A DNA stretch of 64,000 bases from Dirofilaria immitis (lineage: Eukaryota; Nematoda; Chromadorea; Rhabditida; Onchocercidae). Both the position numbers and the translations under genes were made by a program. The stretch lies in contig JAKNDB010000068.1 of NCBI GenBank assembly GCA_024305405.1, forward strand, positions 9,719,501 through 9,783,500. Direction: 5' to 3'. A model generated the notes under the pieces. It saw only the letters and a program-made list of their open reading frames with translations, made no database searches and was not told where the DNA came from. Below, piece after piece: positions 54,801-64,000 of the stretch (its first letter is position 1; every line of letters starts with the position of its first letter).

Positions 54801-57800
54801 TGCTCTTTGAACCAAACATTTTCACATATTTTATTTCTGTTATATTTATAAAAGATATATATGCATATATCACTTATCACTTGTAGTTCACATCCTTTTG
54901 TCCTTGTCTCAGAGTACCCTTTCCTTGTTCCACTTTGTTTGGTTTTTGGACGAAACTCAATTAAAAATTCCATCGATATATTTCCTCAAACTATCAACTA
55001 TTCTGAAAATTTATATCACTTTAAAAGTATCTTTTAATTATGAAAATGCAAATTTTTTTCTCAATTAAGTCATGAAAAAATAATTGAGAGTAATACATAC
55101 TATAAGTATAATTTGCCTTAATTGCTGATACTATTTTCTTTAAAATTACTAATTGAATTTTTCAGTCATTAATAATTTTTCCCAATTTTTATTCAAAGAA
55201 ATATAGGAAAATAATCTTATAAATTGGTTAATGATATCAATTAGAAGATATCATAGTCACACTTAAAACTTGAAATTATTAAAATTCTATTTAATCTATT
55301 AGTAATGTGATTTTTTAAACTTTAAATTTCTGCTATATTTTCATTTCTCCATTATTTGATCATTTATTTATCAATTTTTAGCTACAAAAGCTGCTTGTTC
55401 ATCAATAAAAATGCATTTTCTATTGTTTTTAGATTATCTCTAAAAAAATCGCCATAATTGATGGCAATAATTTTCCTTCCATATTTATTCATTTTTTCTC
55501 TAACAGAATAACGAATAACGCTGTTTGTAGTATGGTACTTCAATGCTTATTAGTTACAAGCTGAATTTATGATAATATATTTCAAATAATTTGAATACTT
55601 GAAATTGATCCGCACAAATCTCTATGTAAACCACATTTTTGGAAGCAGCTGCGATCATTCCAATGCGAACAATACAAATTATCCTTCAAATATACAATAA
55701 ATTTATTTAGCACTTTGGTCCATTGCTCGTACTTTCTTTAAGTTTCTGATTTTAATGGTATTTTATTTCGTACACCTTTACTCAATCCGAAATTTTATAT
55801 GGAAATTATTTTCTTATTACACTAATATATTCTTCTATTTATAAGCTTTTTCAAAACATGAGTATGAATTATAAATGATGGACTAATAATTTAAACTAAA
55901 ATTTGAAACTTTTTAGATCAAAAATATCAATATTGTATAAATTTCACGATTGTTTCAGCAATCTACCAAGAATTTCTTTTTATATGATTCATTTTCATAT
56001 TTTAGAATAAAAATAGTCCAATCGGATTGATTTTATCGAAAATTATATTGTTTCATCATTTTATACTACAAAAATTAAATAGATGATTATATTTCCATCA
56101 GCGTTATAGCCAAAGTTTCCTCAAATGTCGTAAATTTGTATTTATTAGGAACTCTTTCAATTTAAAGTGATTTAATTTGTTCCCTTAAAAATTGTTACTT
56201 AAATATTCACTGTATGCTAACTGCAACAATAAGTATAGTATTTTGAAAATTATCAAAACATTATCTATATATAATAGTTTTTGATCGAAAATTTATTGTA
56301 TTATGATTTCAGATCAATTTCGACAATCCTAATGACTTTACTGAATTTGTAGAAAACTGCTCAACGAAAGCGACTCATTTCATTTTCCCATTAATTGCAT
56401 TTATTTACAAATTGTCGAAATTCTTATTCGTAAATGATGTTTCCACAGATAATCAAATAATTTTGTAATTCCTTTAGCAATTCAACACTGACTACAGGAA
56501 AATTTATTTCTGAATCCTGAAATTTCAATGGCTAGTATTATAACAATTTGAATATTTCACAATTTTTCATTTTACATTCTGTTATTCATTACACTTCATC
56601 GCTTCGTATTTCTTTACACTTCACTACACTCAAGTTTAGAACTTTGTTGAATCTTAATAAATAGGCAGTATCGATATGATAACAAATTGAGAAATAGTTG
56701 AATTTCTTGGTCCGAAGTTATATTTCGTATGATAAATGCCATATGTGGAAAACTGGAATTAGTAATGATTTTAATGTGGCTGCCATTATTTCAATAACAT
56801 AAATGTGCTATGATAGAATTCGTTGTTAGAATATTTATTTTCGTATATTTCGAAATATTTCAAAAGAAGTGATTAAAGAAGTTTGACAGATGCTGTAGCG
56901 AGGAGAATCATCGATAATATCAAGAAATAAAGTCATTCTTACGAAATAATGGAACAACTAGAAAATATGACAGCAAAATATTACAACAGTAATTTCAAAT
57001 AATATGCCGTCTATACATTTCATAATCCATGTCAGCTATTACGGAAGTCCGTTAAAACCAACAAAATTTTCCCAACTTTCAGGTTGTTAATATACAGGAA
57101 AATATAATAATAGTCATGCTCGTTTATTTGATTCTATTAAAATTAAATAAGCATCGCTTTTTATGAGAAAACATCAATCTTAAACTCTCAATTTTTAAAA
57201 TAATTGATTCCAGTATTAAATTTTTCTACCAAATTCTCAAAGGATCAGAATATAATCAACCAAAAATAATCAGAAATTTCTTAAGGAATCAGAAATTTTC
57301 TCAATCTCTTCATTGCTTTTTTCAAGAAATACATTGTTCATCTTTTTGAGAATTACACTGCAATAATTAAACATTCTTAAATAAGAAATATTTTGAAATC
57401 AAAGCAAAAAGTTATCAGAAACAATCACGTCGCACCAAAATGAAAGAAAGATTTCTTTAAAAATATTTTGCCTTTCCCGAATAGTCATCTTGCAACTTTA
57501 ATCGTGGCTTTATGTTGCATTATCCTTTTAAGTTTGAATTAAAAACAATCTTATCGCATCTATAGTCTATAGTTAAAGTAACTGTTATTGAAATATCTTC
57601 TTATAAGTTCTGAATTACATTCTGATCCAATTCAATGTAATGGATATAAATAACGATATGTTGAAATGGAAGCTTTTTCGAACTTAGATGCAATATTTCC
57701 AAAATAAATAATATTTTAGGATTTTACAATTGTAACAAGGAATCTTTCTATCAATTTCAGATGTAATTAATTTAGCTTAGCATTTGCAATATTTATAAGC

Positions 57801-60509
57801 TATTTATATAAAGTAATTCTCGCGATCATTGCTCCAATATAATGTATAATATAATTATTCCACACACTGCAAACATATTTTGAAACAGACAATTTCTTCT
57901 CTGTTTCTAAAAAGACTGATAAAGTTAATTTGAAAATTGCAATGTAATTTTTGGAATTAGATTAAATTTTTTTCTTTTAGATTCAGTATTTCCTAACTAA
58001 TTTTTAATTCAGCTCGATTGCAATTCATTTCTATCGTCAATTTAAATATATATTTTTATATCATTTTTAGTGATAAATAATAGCGCAAATGTTAAGAAAA
58101 CAACAGTAAAATGACATGAAATAATGAGCATTATTTAACAATTACATTTGCTGCCAATGCATTTCAAGAATTTCTGCTTATCATTTAGAACAGTGTCGTG
58201 AGTTGTTATTAATCAGATATTGTCATATCAGGTGAACATTATCACTTTTATAGCGCAGATAATTTCTCTAAACTGACATCATATCATCTGATGCCTAATA
58301 ATTTCATCTATTTGTTCATTTTTTTCTAATCTATTTTTCGGTTATTTTTCAACTGATATCTCATTCATGGATTTTTGGTGACACAGGATTAGGATTTGGA
58401 GTTTGTTTGGTAGGAAATGGTCATCTAATTCTAATGACATTTGTACACTTCCGAATGAATGAACGACATTGCTTATTGCTTCCATAGTCTGCAATAATTT
58501 ATACAATATCAATTAATTTGTAAGTAAAGCAAATAATTCAGGTCACAATTAATGTCGCCTATGGTGACATTCATGATGAATACAGATCGCATCATTTCAT
58601 TTTTATTTCCTATTCGATATTTCGAGAATAATTATTCATGTCAAATCAAGTAGGTTAGTTTCTGCTTTGTTTTTCATGAAGCAGAAACGATTGAAAAATT
58701 CGAAATTTTTAAATAAAAATTTCAAAAACAATCTGTTTTTCTTTTGACTTCGCAGTGTTTAAATGTGTAAATTGCAAACTTTTCCACAAGCTTCTAAATA
58801 ACCGAGGAAGCTAAAAGTTAGGCAATTATAAAAATATTTGACTCCAAAATTTCTGTTGAGAAATGCCTCTTTTTCAATAATTTTTTTATTTTGGATTAAT
58901 CACTGTTTACCCCCAATACTTTTTTTTTCGTATTTGTTCCTTCAGAAATATTGAATCGTTCAGTGGTTATTGCTGGTATTTATTGATTCCCAGATAATTC
59001 AGTTTAGCAATAATTTTTAACTGCCACTAAAGATTCTATGAAGGAAAAGTTTTAGGTCAGATATATTCTGCTACCGATTTTCGCGGATTTGATTGCTATG
59101 ATGATTATCATTCCCGCATCTTTAAGTGTTATCCTTTACGTAATTGTTATTGCGCTAACTAATTGTCGAGAAAAAGAATATTAATTAATATAGTGTAGCA
59201 GCATAAAGAAAGGGAAGATTATTTCTTTAATGTACCTTCCAAATTATCATTTTTAATAAATATCATTAATGAATTACAATAATCATTTATTATGAAACGA
59301 GCAATGTCTTAACAAGACCTTTTATGATTCCGTAACCAATCTCTTTATTTGTACAGTCATCTGTGAAAATGATGAATAATTAATTAATTCAGTAAGGCGT
59401 GTTTAACATAATATCTCACCATATCGAAATATGAAATTAAAACTAACAAATCAAAATCATTTATATTCTAATCTGCAGTGATAATTCGCATCTAAAATTA
59501 GCTAGTCATTATTATTTCAGTGGATATTAAGTGGCAGTAATATTCATTAGAGGATATCTGTGCCATAGAGCACAAAAAAATTGATCATCTAAACAGCTAC
59601 ATAATCTGAGTAATCTGTGAAAAAAAAAAGTAATATGCTTGTTATTGATAAAATTCTTTTAAGATAACATTGATAGTACTTAGATTAAATAACTTATACA
59701 TCTGACAAATGACTACATATTTCTCATTCATTTAATAATGATGAAACACTAAAATTATTCAATTGTATGAAAATTTAAAAAGAAAAAATAAACTACAAAT
59801 ATTATGGGCAATGATATTGTCCTAATGTGCTGCTGTTATGGAATATGCTAGTGGATTGAGAAAGTGAAACAGAAATAAAAATGTAGTAGGGTAATGGTCA
59901 TTTTCAGGCCTTGACCCTTGTTATCGCTACCATTCTTCTTCCAAATAATTATGCTTTATATTTTGCATAACAAGTTAAATATTTGCACAAGAACGAATAC
60001 TGAATGCTAAATAGACTTAATATTCAATATTTAATGCCGAATGCAATTGTGATGATCCGACCTTTTGCTTTCTCGAGAAAGCATCACAGGTTCTCCTTTG
60101 TCTTATGTTGTACGAAGGAAAAGCTCGAAACGTAATTTACATCAAGAATCAATATTGGAAGCAGAACGAATAGGTTTCCGAAATGATCTGCCTACGAGTT
60201 TTTGATTAACTATGAAAGATAGGATGCGTTAATGTGACATAGTGTCCCCGTAAAAATGAACTTAAGCATGTGGTTTGGATTGAGGAGAAGGAGTGGGGTG
60301 ATGGAGAGGGGATTTAATGGATTGTCGGTTTGGAATAGGGAAGGGAACGATTTTGATTCTATGGTTGAGAGATAATCGATGATCAGAGCGATAACTTTAA
60401 GTAAAAGTTTTCTAAGTGACTGACGTATAACGTGACTAGACGATGGTGATTGAACTGACTCCATATGTGATACATGTAACAGACTTTATGTATTTTAAAG
60501 AAAATTAAA
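51821..60509. other. 8.7-kb AT-rich stretch without recognisable genes
   Basis: Nothing here looks like a conserved exon. The only ORFs above 60 codons are 51973-52218 and 52735-52920 (+) and 54749-54973 and 60210-60464 (-), all without family features. The stretch lies upstream of both flanking genes, SLC17 (-) and Rogdi (+). It should therefore hold both promoters and the missing first SLC17 exon(s). No transposon ends, tRNA or long repeat was recognised by eye. Confidence 0.5.
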
Positions 60510-62475
60510 ATGAGTGAAATGAGTATTATCACTGAAACTGAATATCGACAGTCACATCAAGAAAATGACGATGATATCGAGAGAAACATTCCTGAACCAA
60601 AAACTGAGCGAGCATTATTGATACAACGTTGTCTCTTGGCCGAACAACAATGGTATCAAAACTTAGAAGTAGCCGAAATTTTTGTGAAGGTATTTCTGGT
60701 CTTGATGTGGCTGCCGCTTTTTTCATAAGCCTGAATTTAGTATTTTTTTCTAATATATGATGGTAAGTTTGAATCGGTTGTTCTAAAAGAAATTTAGAAT
60801 ATAATCGTTAGATTATATTCTAAAATAATCTAACGTTGGTAATGAATATTAATGGCTAGAAGTACAATGAAAATTTTAAAAAATAACTTAATTGATTACA
60901 AGCACAAAAGTAATTTTCACTTAATAATTTATTTATTTTTGAAAGTTTTTAGCTGGAAAATATTTTGCGGGCAATTTGTAAAAGAATGAATTTATCTGCC
61001 AAAGTGGATTCATCGGTTAACTTGAAAGCAGAAAATCCGATGACAGAAAGATTTTCGTTGGTGCAGCGAACGGGAACGGAAGTATTCAAATGTTCTGTTA
61101 TGCTACTTGGCGAAAGTGTCGTCCAGACTGAGGTGTCACCGATAAAAATTCAAGATTGTAATGTTCTGAACTTTCAAAAATAGAAGGAAATTTAATTTTC
61201 GAATTCTTTCACAACTTATCAGTTTGTTTGTGTAAGTTATTAGCAAGTATTATGATGTAGAATAAATTGTAACTGAATCAGTTAATTTTTAGGTAACAAT
61301 GAAATATCCGAAAATGCCTAATGGCTTTTACCGCGGAACTGCACAGCCTGATGTACAGTGGAAATTGCAGCAAATGCAAAATGCCGATAATTATTATATT
61401 CAGGCCTTGAGCATAATTGTTCAAGTCAGTTCGTTTTATTCCTAATTTTTTCTGTTTGTCTTTTTTTTTAGAGAATAATCTTAAATGATTGGCATTGATT
61501 GTACTTCAGGAATTGAGGTGGATTAGGCAGTTGTCATCTGATGATATCGGAAAGATATCATCCACTATTATCACCACTATTGCTAAGGTACAATTTGTTT
61601 TCTTTATTTTACTAGTTTAATAAATTTTATATAAAAATTTTTGAATTTAAATCTAAAATTTTAAGCTTATTTTATGTTACATCTCATTACTTTTGCGTAA
61701 TTTTTCTAGACGTTTCAAAAATTTTTATTTTTGTAGGTAACAAATCTTATGGGGCATGCACGTTCAACATTATGCTTGCCAGAAAAACGCACATTGTTAG
61801 ACTTGTGTAATTTAGCGATAACACGATGTTTCAATCCCCCACTGCCATCTGATTTGGTTTTCTCATATTATATAAGTGCAGATCGTCTTGTTTGTGCTGC
61901 TTATCAAATCGCATCAAAGACTAATGGTGTTCTTTTTGAAATGTTTTTATATATTTATAGTTTAATCTTTTTTCTAATTTGAAAAATAGTCTCTTGTAAG
62001 CAATAAACGAACGAAATCTTGGTCAATTATCTCTTTCTGCATATTTGCTACTATTTATTACAAACACTTTGAAAAAATATATATATAAATGGATCATTGA
62101 GGATCAGTGATAGACTTCAGTTTTATGGGGACAGTCTTTGAATTTTATATTTTTTCTGAAAAATAAAAATGATATTGATCTCTCTAACTCTAGTGGATAA
62201 AAGAAAATTTTTTGAAAAAAAGTTTTTACTTCTCTAATGATTCTTAATAATCAAGTAGTTGTGATAATGATATTTGAGTTTGTTATTCATAAGATTTCTT
62301 ATTCATTTTTTCAGGCGCTCAAAATTTGACAGTTACCTTAGCAGACTGTTTACTTCCGCAACTCGTGGACGTTTTATTTTTGACAGATCGAGCTCTGAAC
62401 GTAGCGCAACAATTTAATTATAATATGTGCATGCTTAAAGAACGAATACTTACATACAACCATATTTGCTCCTGA
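60510..62475 (+). CDS. ROGDI: Rogdi homologue (RAVE/rabconnectin-3-associated leucine-zipper protein)
   Basis: Rogdi is the animal counterpart of yeast Rav2, a component that promotes V-ATPase assembly. Human mutations cause Kohlschutter-Tonz syndrome. Six exons: 60510-60689, 60953-61132, 61293-61424, 61510-61587, 61737-61926, 62315-62475, summing to 921 nt (306 aa; human 287), every junction in phase. Matching family segments: VTMKYPKMPNGFYRGTAQPD-QWKLQQMQNA (human LKMPRN...KQWKLQQIQDA), LCLPEKRTLLDLCNLAITRCF-PPLPSDLVFSYYISADRLVCAAYQ (human [40 protein letters not shown]). The helical C-terminus ends shortly after LNVAQQFNYNM. There is no frame damage here, unlike many neighbours. Confidence 0.9.
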
Positions 62476-63291
62476 TTTTGTTGTTCTTATTTTTGACCAT
62501 TACTTATTGGAACTTAAGATAGGAACCTAGTTAAAAATTGGTAAAGTGTTCAAAATACATTTCATGATTTCCTTCTTGTTTTTTTTTCGTTTTTCCGAAA
62601 TATCAGGTACATCCTTCCGAAGCATGGAGCAGCTTCGTAAGAAGCCCAAAGCAAAGAAAATATTAGGTGGTCGTCTTTGTTGTACAAATATATTATTGAT
62701 AATTTCTCAGGATAACATCGTGTATAAACTGTGTTATGAAGAAATGGTAATATTGCATAGTATTTGTAAATATTTTTGATTACTGTGCGGTTCAATTTTT
62801 CACAAGCTATTCATATTTATTTATATTTTTATAAAATGTACTATAACGTTGAATATTAGCTTTAGCTGAATATATGCAGTTAGTTGATGTTCCGGGTGAA
62901 CAGATTTAAAAAGTTTACTTGATTAAACTTGCGTGACCGATGATTGGAAGCTAAGTTCAAAATACTATTTTCAGCTAACTGGTTTCAGTTATTTTTAATT
63001 TTTAATATCATTTCGTTTTCTATGGTGGCTAGATCTATGAGACCTGAGAGAAGTAGATTTTGTATTTTTTTGTATTTTTCTGAGATTCACAGTGCTGGGA
63101 TATTGTAGCTCATGGATTTTATGCTGTAATCAAAAGATACTTGAGGAAGGAAAATTTATACTTGGCGACTTGAGCGAGTGAATCACCCTTAAGTTCCCAT
63201 GTAAGCTATACTATCTCCTAAGTAAGTAGAGAATTTGCTCCTTAATATTCAGCAAAAATATATCAGTTACAGATATCCAACTATTCTTGAA
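62476..63291. other. Spacer after Rogdi with one doubtful exon
   Basis: About 0.8 kb. An open segment at 62607-62745 after AAATATCAG and before GTAATA encodes ...MEQLRKKPKAKKILGG...YKLCYEEM. It could be an exon of the downstream gene, but I could not place it in phase with anything and rate it unlikely to be real. Confidence 0.3.
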
Positions 63292-64000
63292 ATGTCAGCA
63301 ATTATAGAACTGAAGGAAGCGCATGCCACATTACTGTACTTGGAAAGCATTTTATATTGCCAAGCAAACAGGATAAAACCATCACCAATAGTTATTCGTG
63401 AAAAGGTAATCTTTGTAATTTGTAAATTGTTCGATTATTTTTGAAAAATGGTTTGCAGATTATTCGTGGATTTTGTTGTGAAACGAGAAAGACCATTCTT
63501 TTGTTTTAGTATTGATCATTTGCCACGACTTTATTAACATACGTTTATTATTTCGAAAGTAATTTTCTCATGAGTATTAATCAGCGTTTGATAATTTGCA
63601 GTCTCTGTGTATCGATGTGTAGAATGGGAAACATTTTTCTCTACACATATGTCATTCTTCCAAAAGTCAGTTCATAAAAGTAGTTGGAATAAGTTTTTAG
63701 GTACTACCGCTGTTATATCGTTTGATGAAATCTTCTGTTTCAATAATGTTTTTCACGGAACAAAATAAAGATCAACTGACCGTTATCATTAATTTATTAG
63801 AAGCTGGTCTGAAATTCTGTCGTGGTACAAAAATTCAAGTAAGTCAATTCCATACAAATTTCACGTTGGTCGACGAAACATTCAAATTTTTGTAAATTTA
63901 TAGAATTTGCGATTGGATACTCTCGATTCTTTTCATATTGGACGAAAAGAAGCTATTGAACGTACTATTGTTAAAGACAAATCGGAACTTCCTACCATGG
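63292..64000 (+). CDS. Unrecognised gene, 5' part (runs off the window)
   Basis: Three exons in phase: 63292-63405, 63701-63838, 63904 to the window end. The ATG follows a GTTACAG acceptor by about 20 bp, which would suit a trans-splice site. The visible 116 residues are helical and non-membrane: MSAIIELKEAHATLLYLES, then VLPLLYRLMKSSVSIMFF, LTVIINLLEAGLKFC, and a charged part with RKEAIERTIVKDKSELP. The amphipathic Leu-rich helices suggest an armadillo/HEAT-like or helical-bundle protein, but no family was recognised. It lies 0.8 kb after Rogdi on the same strand, so co-transcription is possible. Confidence 0.6.

Noticed and set aside
54749..54973. 74-codon minus ORF beginning MEFLIEFRPKTKQSG as a candidate first exon of the SLC17 gene
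   Set aside because: Its donor leaves phase 0, but the exon at 51820 needs one preceding base, and the sequence does not resemble SLC17 N-termini.

Overview
This window is nuclear DNA of a nematode, most likely a filarial worm (Brugia/Onchocerca/Loa/Dirofilaria group). The reasons are strong AT bias, small exons split by many short introns with TTTCAG-type acceptors, and best-remembered relatives that are C. elegans genes (mat-3, sqv-3, vha-1, vha-2/3, mig-22, eftu-2, SLC17 transporters). I saw no bacterial operons, transposase genes, tRNAs or CRISPR arrays. Almost every gene is spliced, so simple ORFs show only fragments. The models below were assembled by hand from exon phases, conserved family motifs and splice sites.

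Layout. 1-764 (+): 3' end of an unrecognised charged protein. 1372-5837 (-): CDC23/APC8, 15 exons. 7769-9912 (-): B4GALT7/sqv-3, 6 exons. 11995-15266 (-): F-box protein with degenerate leucine-rich repeats, 10 exons. 17788-18686 and 19889-21154 (+): two tandem V-ATPase c (proteolipid) subunits. 24481-27910 (+): an unrecognised gene with a repeated FGSSTPR-x-LSY motif. 30220-33235 (-): synergin-gamma-like EH-domain protein. 34481-38984 (-): chondroitin polymerising factor (mig-22 type). 39773-45526 (+): U5 snRNP GTPase EFTUD2/Snu114, 21 exons. 46454-51820 (-): SLC17/VGLUT-like transporter, first exon not found. 51.8-60.5 kb: long AT-rich gene-poor stretch. 60510-62475 (+): Rogdi, 6 exons. 63292-64000 (+): start of an unrecognised gene that runs off the window.

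Functional themes. Two enzymes of glycosaminoglycan synthesis (linker galactosyltransferase and chondroitin polymerase) lie 25 kb apart. Four items touch acidified membranes: two V-ATPase c subunits, Rogdi (a RAVE/rabconnectin-type V-ATPase assembly factor) and an SLC17 vesicular-type anion transporter. These are probably coincidental neighbours, not an operon.

Most striking sequence property. Otherwise perfectly conserved genes carry single-base losses, nearly all in short homopolymers, at positions where adding one base restores both the conserved protein and exact splice phase (CDC23, B4GALT7, both V-ATPase genes, synergin, CHPF, EFTUD2 twice, the FGSSTPR gene). With the restored bases, several CDS lengths become exact multiples of three with family-typical lengths. 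This points to residual indels in a long-read or 454-type assembly more than to pseudogenes. EFTUD2 also has an in-frame TAG where the family has an invariant Trp, which is a substitution and needs separate explanation. I found no convincing novel molecular system. The best candidate for something undescribed is the FGSSTPR-repeat gene.
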